Assembly: GCF_030296935.1 (NCBI RefSeq)
Contig: NZ_AP028032.1
Coordinates: forward strand, 434,001-498,000
From: Coprobacter fastidiosus
Lineage (GTDB): Bacteria > Bacteroidota > Bacteroidia > Bacteroidales > Coprobacteraceae
DNA length: 64,000 nt
Direction of reading: 5' to 3'
Below are positions 27,815 to 36,650 of the stretch, piece after piece. Under the pieces are notes generated by a model. The model ran no database searches and was not told the DNA's origin. It worked only from the letters and a program-made list of their open reading frames with translations. Both the position numbers and the translations under genes were made by a program. Positions within the stretch are counted from its first letter, which is position 1; each line of letters starts with the position of its first letter.

Positions 27815-28843
27815 TTAGTCTAAATTCTTTTCGTATAGCCACTTTGATAATAAATCCGCCACTTCAATATTATTCAAGTCCGACATTGGGAAGTGGGTAT
27901 TGCCGTGCAGACCGGTTTCCGGCAGATGGATAACCGTCACATCACCGCCCAACTCATTGAGCATCTTTGCCCATTGGCGCATCAAATGCAGACGGCGTGT
28001 CCATTCGTATAGTTCCGGTCGTTCGTCCGTTTCAGGCAGATTGTCGCCATAATAGACGATAATCGGAATTTCTGTGTACTTCATAAAGTCGGACATCGGG
28101 ACTTCTACTCCTTCCGTTTTCTTCGATAAGGTCAGTATCTTTCCTTCCTCGGGTACTTGTCCTTCCGGGAATGGAATACCACCACCCGGCTCGTAGGAAA
28201 CAATCGCCTTAATATTGTCGGTTTTAAGCAACGTACGCCAACCTACCGGGCCGCCTTGCGAGTGAGTGACGAATATCGCCGGACCTATCTTGTCGAACAA
28301 AGCGGCGTAGGCATCGGAATAGACCTCGAAATCCACGGTGCCAATGTTGGGTGTCATTTGGCGGAAAAACTGGTCAAGGGCTTCCTTGCTGCGGCTGAAT
28401 TGCACACCCTCGAAATAATCGGGATATATCCCCACACGAAAACGGTTGAACCACTCTTCTTCATCAAAGGCAGGAGATATAGTAACAGTTTCCGTACCAC
28501 GCCCTGCATTACCACGCCGAGGTTGGTCAACAAGGTAGGTGGAAAAGCCACGCCGCAAGAAGATATTCTGAAATCCCTCCCGTCCGTCCGGTGTGGTTTC
28601 CCACGTTTTGGAGAACTGACCTACACCGTGTGCAAAAACAAGTGGGTATTTCCGTGCATCAACAGGCTTTTGATAGAATACATAGGCATGGTCGCCGTGA
28701 TAGTTACGCCCCAATGAATCGGTCAATACCGTGCCGCCTACGGCGAAACTGCCTTGTTCGGCTATTTGCAAGACATTTCCGTTGTGGGTGTTGCAACTTA
28801 ATAATAAAGCAACGACAGCCATATAGAAGATTATCTTTCTCAT
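27815..28843 (-). CDS. Alpha/beta hydrolase, lipoprotein
   Basis: 342 residues with a lipoprotein signal (VALLLSCNTH, cysteine 17), so it should sit on the periplasmic or outer face of a membrane. The fold is alpha/beta hydrolase: oxyanion region VFAHGVGQFSKTW, nucleophile Ser in THSQGGPVGW near residue 198, acid in IIVYYGDNLPE and histidine in GLHGNTHFPMSD. An esterase or lipase-like role is likely but the substrate is unknown. It begins 3 bases after the aldo/keto reductase stop, so the two are one transcript. Base composition is clearly richer in G and C than the neighbouring core. Confidence 0.85.
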   Translation of the reverse strand: MRKIIFYMAVVALLLSCNTHNGNVLQIAEQGSFAVGGTVLTDSLGRNYHGDHAYVFYQKPVDARKYPLVFAHGVGQFSKTWETTPDGREGFQNIFLRRGFSTYLVDQPRRGNAGRGTETVTISPAFDEEEWFNRFRVGIYPDYFEGVQFSRSKEALDQFFRQMTPNIGTVDFEVYSDAYAALFDKIGPAIFVTHSQGGPVGWRTLLKTDNIKAIVSYEPGGGIPFPEGQVPEEGKILTLSKKTEGVEVPMSDFMKYTEIPIIVYYGDNLPETDERPELYEWTRRLHLMRQWAKMLNELGGDVTVIHLPETGLHGNTHFPMSDLNNIEVADLLSKWLYEKNLD

Positions 28844-28846
28844 GCG

Positions 28847-30028
28847 TTATTTCTGTATTTTCGATTCCTGCAAGGCATCGTAACGGCTACCGATAACCGG
28901 AATTGCGGCTACCGCCTTTTCCAATTCTGTCATTTCTTCTGCCGAGAACACAATATCGCAAGTCCGCAGGTTTTCTTCCAAATGCGAGAGTTTGGTTGTA
29001 CCGGGAATAGGGACTATAAACGGTTTCTTGTTCATCAGCCAAGCCAATGTTACCTGTGCAGGGGTAATCCCTCTTGTTCGTCCGAAAGCGTTCAGCACTT
29101 CCACGATGCGATAGTTGGCACGAATGGCTTCGGGCTGGAAACGTGGCAGGGTTTGTCGGTTGTCATTGGTAGTGTCGAATTGTGTGTATTCGTTAATCAT
29201 ACCACCGAGAAAACCTCTGTTTAGCGGACTATAAGGTACGAAACCGATACCCAATTCCTCGCAAAGAGCCAGTATGCCGTTTTCTTCGACCGCACGGTGC
29301 ATGAAATGATATTCGCTTTGGATAGCTGTAACAGGACAGACCTTGTGCGCACGGCGGATTGTTTCCGTATTGACTTCGCACATTCCCCAATGCAGGATTT
29401 TACCCTCTTTGATAAGCTCACTGCACGTTTCCGCCACTATTTCGATAGGCGTGTTCGGGTCTATGCGGTGTTGGTAGAACATACCGAGTGTTTCCACTCC
29501 GAGATTGCGCAGGGAGTTTTCGCACACATGGCGAATGTTTGCAGGGGTACTGTCTTCTTCGGTTTTTACTTGTACGCCGTTCACGAACTTATGCCCGAAT
29601 TTCGATGATACAAATACCCGGTCGGTATAGCCTTTCAGGGCTTCACCAACCAACTTTTCATTGATATGATAGCCATAGCTTTCTGCCGTATCGAAAAGGG
29701 TGACACCACGTTCCACGGCTTCACGAACTAATGCTATTTCCTTATCCTTACTTGGATATTGGCTGCGGTTGTGGTTCAGTCCCATGCAACCATATCCCAT
29801 TGCGGATACGGTAAATGCTGCCTTTCCGCTGCCCAATGTGCGTTGCATGCGGACAGCCGCCATACTTGCCGGAAAGGTTGTTACCGATGTAGATGACTTG
29901 CCTGCAATGGCTCTTTCTGCTGCCGTTACTTTCTCCAATGTGGGTGTGACACAGATTGCCGTACCAGTCAATATCGTTCGTTTCAGAAAACTGCGGCGGC
30001 TCATTTCGTTGTTCTGTTCCGTTTTCAT
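28847..30028 (-). CDS. Aldo/keto reductase with Tat signal
   Basis: 393 residues. The N-terminus MSRRSFLKRTILTG holds a twin-arginine motif followed by a hydrophobic stretch, so the folded, cofactor-loaded enzyme is likely exported. The AKR barrel starts near residue 55. The catalytic tetrad is visible: Asp and Tyr in FDTAESYGY, Lys in SSKFGHK and His in MFYQHRIDP. The NADPH site includes IPGTTKLSHLEENL near the C-terminus. An exported AKR needs a reductant in the periplasm, and the dead flavodoxin gene at the cluster end is suggestive. Length without signal is normal (~340). Confidence 0.9.
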   Translation of the reverse strand: MKTEQNNEMSRRSFLKRTILTGTAICVTPTLEKVTAAERAIAGKSSTSVTTFPASMAAVRMQRTLGSGKAAFTVSAMGYGCMGLNHNRSQYPSKDKEIALVREAVERGVTLFDTAESYGYHINEKLVGEALKGYTDRVFVSSKFGHKFVNGVQVKTEEDSTPANIRHVCENSLRNLGVETLGMFYQHRIDPNTPIEIVAETCSELIKEGKILHWGMCEVNTETIRRAHKVCPVTAIQSEYHFMHRAVEENGILALCEELGIGFVPYSPLNRGFLGGMINEYTQFDTTNDNRQTLPRFQPEAIRANYRIVEVLNAFGRTRGITPAQVTLAWLMNKKPFIVPIPGTTKLSHLEENLRTCDIVFSAEEMTELEKAVAAIPVIGSRYDALQESKIQK

Positions 30029-30042
30029 ATCTATTACATTTT

Positions 30043-31650
30043 TTATTTATTAATATTAGTCATCTCCAAGGATTCCATAAAGAAGTCCGTCAGTTTGTCA
30101 AAGGGAATTTTGTCCGTTTGATCGTATAAGTCCACATGGCTGGCATTGGGAACAATATATAACTCTTTCGGCTCGTCAGCCTGTTTGTAAGCATCTTCGC
30201 TGAAATAACGTGAATGGGCGTTTTCGCCGGCTATAAACAATACCGGGCGAGGCGAAATATCTTTGATTTGAGCAAAAGGATAGAAATTGGTCAGTGCCGC
30301 CATGCTTGTAAAGCGTGTACCGAGATAGCGGGGATGCAGCCCGCGCTTGGGATTGCGGTAGTAGTCGTAGAACTCTTTTTGCACTTCATTGACATTATTC
30401 GGCAGTTGTTCAGGTGTACCGAAACGGATGCGTGGTTCTTCACCTTCCGCTTCACGCCAACGCTGTCGGGCAACTTCGGAAAACATCGCCTTGCGTTGCT
30501 CATCGGTCATTGCATCGCCCAACCCATTACGTGTGGCACGTCCCATATCGTACATGCTTACCGTAGCTAATGCACGGATACGAGGGTCTATGGATGCAGC
30601 GCATACGGAAAAGCCGCCGCTTCCGCAAATTCCTATTACACCGATACGTTCCCTATCGACAAATGGCTGTATGCCGAGCCAATCTACCGAAGCACTGAAA
30701 TCTTCCATCAAGGCATCGGGCGATACCGTATGGCGGGGCATACCGCCGCTTTCTCCTTGATAGGACGCATCGAAAGCCAGTGTGACAAAACCATGTTTAG
30801 CCATTTCCTGTGCGTACAATCCGGCACACTGTTCTTTTACTGCTCCAAACGGATGCCCGATAATCAGAGCTGGGTATTTGATATTTATATCCGTGTCTGT
30901 CGGCATATAAAGGTCGGCTGCCAGCATAATGTCATAGCGGTTTTTGTAGAATACTTTTCTTACCGTTACCTTATCGTCTGCTATGAATGTCTTTGGAGGT
31001 TCCGGTTTCCATTCGGAAGCACGGACAAGCGTAACGATTTCATCGACCTGCGTATCTGTCAGACCATTGTATTTTCCATGAGCGATATGTACTTTTAACT
31101 CGTTTTCTACACCCTCCATTGCGGCAAGCATGGCGATAGTTGCCAATTCCCTTGTCTTCCAATCCAGATTATCACGTCCGAAAATATCGCCAAAAAGATG
31201 TGCTTTGAGGTATTGGTCGATTGCCGGAGCAAAAGCCAATACCGCACCCTGCGCGTCCCGTCCGAACAGTTTGCGTTGATTGGCAGCCCCGTATTCCACA
31301 CTTCTGCTTACTTCTTGCAAGGTCGGCAATGCTCCTTCGGCATCGTTGATGCCCCGTGCCTTGCGTTCTTGCAATACACCTATAAATGTGTTTAATGCAC
31401 CCATGCTACGGGGAAAACCGCAATAGGCATAGAGTTGAACAAGCACTTCCTTTATTTCATTTACAGATAGTCCGGCATCCAGTCCGGCAGTCAGAGCCGT
31501 AGTCAGTCCCGGCTTATCTCCCTTTGCTGCGCTGCCACTGATAGCGGCGATTTGTCTTTCTTTCAGATTCAACATACTTTCTTTATTTTGGGCATAATTG
31601 CTGCTTATGCAGAATAAAGCACAAGCGATACATACCAATAACTTTTTCAT
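30043..31650 (-). CDS. Secreted carboxymuconolactone decarboxylase / alpha-beta hydrolase fusion
   Basis: 535 residues with a signal peptide (cleavage near YAQ-N). Residues ~25-105 and ~120-210 are two carboxymuconolactone decarboxylase repeats (LYAYCGFPRSMGALNTF; RELATIAMLAAMEGVENELKVHI). From ~230 an alpha/beta hydrolase of the dienelactone hydrolase/YcjY type follows, with Ser in GICGSGGFS, Asp in the following strand region and His in NASHVDLYD. The first repeat has one cysteine, not the CxxC of AhpD, so peroxidase activity is doubtful. It is the first gene of the minus-strand cluster and faces the AraC regulator. A detoxification or aromatic/lactone role is inferred only. Confidence 0.85.
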   Translation of the reverse strand: MKKLLVCIACALFCISSNYAQNKESMLNLKERQIAAISGSAAKGDKPGLTTALTAGLDAGLSVNEIKEVLVQLYAYCGFPRSMGALNTFIGVLQERKARGINDAEGALPTLQEVSRSVEYGAANQRKLFGRDAQGAVLAFAPAIDQYLKAHLFGDIFGRDNLDWKTRELATIAMLAAMEGVENELKVHIAHGKYNGLTDTQVDEIVTLVRASEWKPEPPKTFIADDKVTVRKVFYKNRYDIMLAADLYMPTDTDINIKYPALIIGHPFGAVKEQCAGLYAQEMAKHGFVTLAFDASYQGESGGMPRHTVSPDALMEDFSASVDWLGIQPFVDRERIGVIGICGSGGFSVCAASIDPRIRALATVSMYDMGRATRNGLGDAMTDEQRKAMFSEVARQRWREAEGEEPRIRFGTPEQLPNNVNEVQKEFYDYYRNPKRGLHPRYLGTRFTSMAALTNFYPFAQIKDISPRPVLFIAGENAHSRYFSEDAYKQADEPKELYIVPNASHVDLYDQTDKIPFDKLTDFFMESLEMTNINK

Positions 31651-31678
31651 ATCCGTTGTGTTTTAATAAATTATGGTA

Positions 31679-31686
31679 CAAAGGTA
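31679..31686 (-). promoter_or_regulatory. Candidate -7 box for the minus-strand cluster
   Basis: Minus strand TACCTTTG is an exact TAnnTTTG match, 29 bases upstream of the fusion gene. The -33 position is poor, as expected for an activator-dependent promoter. Confidence 0.55.
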
Positions 31687-31837
31687 GGGGGAATAATCAA
31701 CCTGTAATGTATCAATTTTGCGGATAGAAAAACCAATTTTATAGGTCGGGGTGTGTAACGCAGGCTGTTATCTATATATCTATAAAATTGGTCATATTTC
31801 AGATAAAATTGAAACATATAATGTTATCAGAACGGCT

Positions 31838-31845
31838 TATCTTTG
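31838..31845 (+). promoter_or_regulatory. Candidate -7 box for the AraC regulator
   Basis: TATCTTTG is an exact match 41 bases before the ATG at 31886. The ~150 bases between this and the opposite -7 box are the natural place for the regulator to bind. Confidence 0.5.
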
Positions 31846-31885
31846 CCGGGAAAGAAGTAATTTTGTATTCAGTAAATGATAGGTT

Positions 31886-32782
31886 ATGAATGAAATAACA
31901 AAACTCGATACAGTGCAGCACTATTGTGACCTTTTCGGTATTGAAGCGTTACATCCGCTGATAAGTATCGTTGATTGTGACAAGATGCCCCCCATTCGTC
32001 ATGGACGAAGACTCTACAATCTCTATGCGATCTTGCTGAAAGATACGGATTGTGGAACTATGAGTTACGGAAGAAGCATATACGATTATGAAAAGGGAAC
32101 TGTTCTTTTTGCAGCTCCGGGACAAGTCATGGGTGCTGATGATGACGGCAAACTTCATCAACCGGCAGGTTGGGCATTGGTATTCCACCCCGAACTGTTA
32201 CGGGGAACTCCGTTGGCAAGCATGATGAAAGATTATACCTATTTCTCATACAATGCCAACGAAGCTCTGCATCTGTCGGAACACGAACGCCGGACGATTA
32301 CGGAGTGTATGGAGAAGATACAGATCGAATTGCAATATCCCATTGACAAGCACAGCAAATCGCTGATTGTGGATAATATCAAACTATTGCTTGACTACTG
32401 CATCCGTTTTTATGACCGTCAGTTCATCACCCGTGAAAATGCCAATAAAGATATTCTGATACGTTTTGAGAATCTGGTGGATGATTATTTAGCATCGAAT
32501 ATTTCTGCCGAAAAGGGTATGCTTTCCGTGCAATATTGCGCTGACAAGCTCTGCCTTTCTGCCAGTTATTTAGGTGATTTGTTGAAAAAGGAAACCGGAG
32601 TATCTGCATTGAAGCATATCCAGCAAAAGATGCTCGATGTGGCAAAAGAACGGGTATTTGATACATCAAGATCTATCAGCGAGATTGCATACGAATTAGG
32701 TTTTCAATATCCACAGCATTTCAGCCGTTGGTTCAAGAAAATAACAGGATGTACGCCGAATGAATATAGAACAGCAAATTAG
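31886..32782 (+). CDS. AraC-family transcriptional regulator
   Basis: 298 residues. The N-terminal ~170 residues form a cupin-like sensing domain (YEKGTVLFAAPGQVM). The C-terminal ~95 residues carry two helix-turn-helix units: VQYCADKLCLSASYLGDLLK and SISEIAYELGFQYPQHFSRWF, ending in the AraC signature GCTPNEYR. It is divergent from the hydrolase/reductase cluster with 235 bases between, so it most likely activates that cluster in response to a small molecule. Base composition matches the cluster, which suggests they arrived together. Confidence 0.9.
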   Translation: MNEITKLDTVQHYCDLFGIEALHPLISIVDCDKMPPIRHGRRLYNLYAILLKDTDCGTMSYGRSIYDYEKGTVLFAAPGQVMGADDDGKLHQPAGWALVFHPELLRGTPLASMMKDYTYFSYNANEALHLSEHERRTITECMEKIQIELQYPIDKHSKSLIVDNIKLLLDYCIRFYDRQFITRENANKDILIRFENLVDDYLASNISAEKGMLSVQYCADKLCLSASYLGDLLKKETGVSALKHIQQKMLDVAKERVFDTSRSISEIAYELGFQYPQHFSRWFKKITGCTPNEYRTAN

Positions 32783-32810
32783 TTTTGCTTCTTGTTTCGT
32801 GAATGATTGA

Positions 32811-33495
32811 TCAGCAAAACACCGGATAAACAAGTATAGCTGCAATCGGTGCGTCCCAGCTAAAAATATCTTGCCCAATCAAAATCACAACGATAGAAAC
32901 TATAATTGGTTGTAGATTGATGTAAATGCTGGCAATGGTGGGTTGTATGCGTTTAAGTGCAACAGGATATAATAGATTATTGAGTACTGTTGCGAACAAT
33001 AATACAAATCCAAGTTGAAACAACGGCTGTAATCGAAATGCGGACGGATTAAATGATTGCATTTGCAGATCATTTATACAGAACGGGATTACAAATAGTG
33101 CGGCAAACAGAAACATCCATTTTTGAAGTGTGACAGGAGAATATTTTACTGCGACTTTTCGTATAATGATTAAATAAAAACCAAGCATAACAGTATTAGT
33201 AATAGCAAAAATAATTCCCAACAAAACTCTTATTGTTTTTTTATTGGTAACTTCTCTTAAAAATAATACAGAAAGAAGCATGACTACAATAGGATTTTAG
33301 AGCTACAATAAGTGCAAAATTATAATTCAACCTCCACGCAAAAGAAAGATAGGTACAAGCACCGAAATGCCACCAAGAGCAATAATCGCCAAATCTTTAG
33401 TATTGACTTTTTCTCTTTTTGAAAAAAAGACCGATTATCCAAAACATCAAAGTAGCAAACAAAATACGTGAAACGACAAGTTCAATCGGCGTTAA
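32811..33495 (-). pseudogene. EamA-family transporter, fragment with frameshifts
   Basis: The longest open piece (32811-33281) starts MLLSVLFLREVTNKKTI and covers the second EamA repeat with about five membrane helices. Upstream on the minus strand the family sequence goes on in other frames: TPIELVVSRILFATL near 33490-33450, then VNTKDLAIIALGGI and YLSFAWRLNY, each separated by a frameshift. The N-terminal helices are missing and the C-terminus looks shifted (LVYPVFC). So this is a dead drug/metabolite exporter gene. It abuts the recombinase remnant and converges on the AraC gene. Confidence 0.8.
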
Positions 33496-33503
33496 TCACC
33501 TTG

Positions 33504-34275
33504 TCAGGAGAGATTTGCCGATAGGTACATTAAATGTCTTCTTTGATGCCACGTGACGTTCTTTTCGATACCGCACTTCTTCGCTATTGCCTTGATGCTG
33601 TTTTTGCAGTTGACGTAGCACGAAACGGGCAGTAATTTATTCCTTTCGGCCATGCTGTCGTATTTCTCAATGATATGTTTGGCGACATCTAATAACCAGA
33701 TATTGGTTTCGATACCCGTTTTCTGTCGGTTCGTATCAATCCACAGATGACCGTCGAACGAGGTGCGCAGGTTGGCTTTCGTCAGGTTCGCCATATCCGT
33801 CCACTCAATCCCGTAAAGGTGCAGAAAATGAATAGGTTGCGGATCGGTTCATAGCTTTTCTTTTTGAATGTGCGGTTGATCAGTAGTTTGATTTTCTCTT
33901 TGGTCAGAAAGCTCCGTTTGGTCTCCTCCTTCGTGATACTTGTATGCGAAGAACGGGTCGCGCTGCAGCAAGCCGTTATTGACGGCTATGAAGATAATCT
34001 TCCGCAGCAGTATCATGTACGACTACACTGTGTTGTTGCAGTAGTTCTTTTCGATTTTGAGGAACAGCTCGAAATCGGTGATAAACGCAGGCTTTTGAGC
34101 TTGTCCACTTGTTTCTTGTAATTCTCGTTGTGTTGCCGAATACCGCTAGCAGCTTTTCGTGGTTCATACTCAAACCTAAATAGGTATTGCGCATTTTTTC
34201 GGCGGCGACATAGTTATCTTGGGCGGCGATCTCGAAAAAAGTAATGGAATAGTAACGCAACGCCGGTTTCAATTG
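33504..34275 (-). pseudogene. Tyrosine recombinase (conjugative-transposon type integrase), degraded
   Basis: On the minus strand three frames together read like a Bacteroidota integrase. EKMRNTYLGLSMNHEKLLAVF lies near 34210-34150, SFLTKEKIKLLINRTFKKKSYEP near 33910-33850, then NLRTSFDGHLWIDTNRQKTGI and KAIAKKCGIEKNVTWHQRRH near 33770-33520. The order and spacing match the core-binding and catalytic domains. Frameshifts and stops separate the pieces. The final segment with the second histidine-Arg box and the tyrosine nucleophile is missing after 33504. It cannot be active. It marks the right side of the accessory island. Confidence 0.8.
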
Positions 34276-34395
34276 GCTTTGAGAGGGAGGGCGTGTGGCT
34301 TCATACTTGTAGTCAAAATTTTCTCTAAATCCTTTATTTTCAACCTTCTTGCTCTTATCTGCCCTATTTCTCGTTTTTTATCGCTATCTTTGAGC

Positions 34396-34902
34396 ATGAT
34401 GAGAAAAAAATATTCATATTTTATTGTGTTGTCTATGATTTTATTGAGTAGTTGCCATACAATAAACCGGACGACAACTACTTCCGATTTGTCTATATTC
34501 AAATCGTTGGGGGTAGAACTTAATAGGAATGATTTTATTCCACTATACAAAGAAGCGGCTTCATGGATAGGAACACCGTATAAATATAGTGGAAATACGC
34601 GTTCAGGGGTTGATTGTTCGGGCCTTACTTGTATTATTTATCGTACGGTTTATGGTATCTTGTTAGACCGATCATCCGAAAATATTTATAAAAATTGTAC
34701 TCATATTTCTAAGAAGCACTTGAAAGAAGGTGATTTGGTCTTTTTCTCTACAGGAAAAAAACAAAAGATAAATCATGTTGGTATTTATTTGAAAAATGGA
34801 TATTTTATTCACTCTTCAACATCTAAAGGTGTTGTGATCAGTCACTTGAAAGAGTCCTATTATGCCGATAATTGGAAGGGTGGAGGAAGGATAAAAAAAT
34901 AA
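34396..34902 (+). CDS. NlpC/P60 family lipoprotein (cell-wall peptidase)
   Basis: 168 residues from ATG 34396. A longer frame from 34219 runs into the recombinase remnant and is rejected. The lipobox LLSSC places the lipidated cysteine at residue 20. The NlpC/P60 core has Cys74 in SGVDCSGL, His127 in INHVGIYL and His139 in YFIHSST, the expected Cys-His-His triad. It should cleave gamma-D-Glu-diaminopimelate links in peptidoglycan stems (Spr/MepS-like). A TATCTTTG octamer lies only 3 bases before the ATG, too close for a normal leader, so the true promoter or start may differ slightly. Confidence 0.9.
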   Translation: MMRKKYSYFIVLSMILLSSCHTINRTTTTSDLSIFKSLGVELNRNDFIPLYKEAASWIGTPYKYSGNTRSGVDCSGLTCIIYRTVYGILLDRSSENIYKNCTHISKKHLKEGDLVFFSTGKKQKINHVGIYLKNGYFIHSSTSKGVVISHLKESYYADNWKGGGRIKK

Positions 34903-34983
34903 TGTCCATCTTTTTGAAGAGAGACATTATCTTTTAAATCGGTTTTCGTACTTACGTTTCGCAAGTTTATTATGTCCTTTAAA

Positions 34984-35499
34984 TTATTTAAGTTTATAAT
35001 AATTGACCAGTTCTGTTATACCATAAATAATTGCACATATACCGAACATGATCAAGATCGTATCTTGAGTTTCGAAAGGATTCAAGACGGTTATAATTCC
35101 GGCAATAAGAATTAATATAGGGGTGATATAATAGTATAAACTTATCGGGATGTTACGTTGTATATTAACCAATGATATAATTTGAGTTATGCCTCCTAAA
35201 ACGAGAAGGAATCCGAGACAGTACATAAAAAATGCCGTGAAAAATTCCGGAATCAATGCCATACATAAGCCTAATAATATACTACCGGTACTTTCTATCA
35301 AAATATAAGAAGGTAATTTCATCCCTTCCTTAGACTTGCGTATCCAATAATTGATTAATGTGACAATTCCCGGTATGATAAAAAGGATACCGATAATTAT
35401 GATAATCATGTTCGGGGCAAGTCTCGGCCATTTGATTAGTACGATTCCTATTATGATAGCAACAATACTTCTGACAATTGTATTTTTTAATTTGTACAT
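34984..35499 (-). CDS. DUF308 (HdeD-like) membrane protein
   Basis: 171 residues, almost wholly hydrophobic, with six predicted membrane helices in paired repeats (IIIGILFIIPGIVTLINY; YCLGFLLVLGGITQIISL; IMFGICAIIYGITELVNY). This triple repeat is typical of DUF308/HdeD. HdeD is linked to acid stress in E. coli; the role here is unknown. It converges on the NlpC gene with about 80 bases between, where a short TAATGTC/GACATTA inverted repeat may serve as a weak terminator. Confidence 0.85.
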   Translation of the reverse strand: MYKLKNTIVRSIVAIIIGIVLIKWPRLAPNMIIIIIGILFIIPGIVTLINYWIRKSKEGMKLPSYILIESTGSILLGLCMALIPEFFTAFFMYCLGFLLVLGGITQIISLVNIQRNIPISLYYYITPILILIAGIITVLNPFETQDTILIMFGICAIIYGITELVNYYKLK

Positions 35500-35525
35500 A
35501 GCTTGAATATCTTTTATTATTCAGA

Positions 35526-35533
35526 CAAAGATA
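35526..35533 (-). promoter_or_regulatory. Candidate -7 box for the DUF308 gene
   Basis: Minus strand TATCTTTG, 27 bases from the start codon. No -33 partner seen. Confidence 0.5.
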
Positions 35534-35642
35534 ACATAAAATTTGTTCTATATTCTATTTGTTTTGGTCTAAAATAACAGATTTTTTAGTATTTAAAACC
35601 CTTGTTGGGAATTATAGTTTTTACAGATTGGATTTAAATGGT

Positions 35643-35650
35643 TACATTTG
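35643..35650 (+). promoter_or_regulatory. Candidate -7 box for the lipid kinase
   Basis: TACATTTG is an exact match 27 bases before the ATG at 35677. The -33 region is T-rich without a clean TTTG. Confidence 0.5.
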
Positions 35651-35676
35651 TATAGTAAATAGTATAATTTTTATCT

Positions 35677-36645
35677 ATGGGCACTCGAAAACGTCTGTTG
35701 GCTATTATAAATCCGATATCAGGAACTCACTCAAAAGTAAATATTCCTGAAACTATAAAAGCGACATTGGATGATAGTATATTTGATATTCAGATCAAAT
35801 TTACTGAATATGCCGGGCATGCCACTATTTTGACGAAAGAGGCCGTAGCTGAAAAAACAGATTATGTACTTTCTGTAGGTGGAGACGGTACGTGTAACGA
35901 AATAGCAAAGGCTCTTATCCATTCCGATACGGCTTTAGGAATTATTCCTATCGGATCGGGTAACGGTTTGGCTCGTCATTTGGGAATTCCTATCGATGTC
36001 GTCCGCGCATTAAAGATCGTCAATGAGAATAGAACTGTAGCTTTGGACTACTGCAAAGCTAATGATAAAGTATTTTTCTGTACTTGTGGTGTCGGTTTCG
36101 ATGCTTGGGTAAGTATGAAGTTTGCGGAAGATAAGCATAGGGGAGGACTTACCTATTTGAGAAAAGCTGTTACTGAGTATATGAAATATAAAACCGAGAC
36201 TTATCGTTTGGAAAGTAAAGACGGATCGGTTAAAGAAAAAGCATTTTTGATAGCATGTGGTAATGCTTCCCAATATGGGAATAACGCATATATTGCTCCA
36301 CGTGCCAATATGCAGGATGGAAAGTTGGATGTTACGATCATACGACCTTTTACTCCGTTTGATATAGGGCCGTTAGCAGTTCAATTGTTTACTAAACTTA
36401 TAGACCGGAATAGTAATATTAAAACATTCGAAACAGAGTCTATATCTATCATTCGGGAAAAACCGGGAATCATGCATATAGATGGAGAACCGATAATGAT
36501 GGATGCCCGTATAGATGTGAGCTGTATTCCGGGGGGATTGAAAGCCCTTGTTCCTGAGGAGAATAATAAAAAATCACTGATAGAGCCTATACAATCTGTA
36601 TTCTGGGATGTTGTCGATACGATAAAAACGGAGTTGAATATTTAA
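35677..36645 (+). CDS. Diacylglycerol/lipid kinase (YegS/DagK family)
   Basis: 322 residues. INPISGTHSK near residue 11 and SVGGDGTCNEIAKAL near 66-80 form the nucleotide site of the DAGK catalytic domain, with IGSGNGLARHLGIP behind it. The C-terminal beta-sandwich includes VTIIRPF and GIMHIDGEP. It should phosphorylate diacylglycerol or a related lipid at the inner membrane using ATP. Normal length. It is convergent with the Nudix gene, with stop codons 5 bases apart. Confidence 0.92.
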   Translation: MGTRKRLLAIINPISGTHSKVNIPETIKATLDDSIFDIQIKFTEYAGHATILTKEAVAEKTDYVLSVGGDGTCNEIAKALIHSDTALGIIPIGSGNGLARHLGIPIDVVRALKIVNENRTVALDYCKANDKVFFCTCGVGFDAWVSMKFAEDKHRGGLTYLRKAVTEYMKYKTETYRLESKDGSVKEKAFLIACGNASQYGNNAYIAPRANMQDGKLDVTIIRPFTPFDIGPLAVQLFTKLIDRNSNIKTFETESISIIREKPGIMHIDGEPIMMDARIDVSCIPGGLKALVPEENNKKSLIEPIQSVFWDVVDTIKTELNI

Positions 36646-36650
36646 TTCCG

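Noticed and set aside
27162-34395. Direct repeats (att sites) flanking the accessory island
   Set aside because: I compared the AT-rich borders by eye and found only short chance matches, no convincing repeat.
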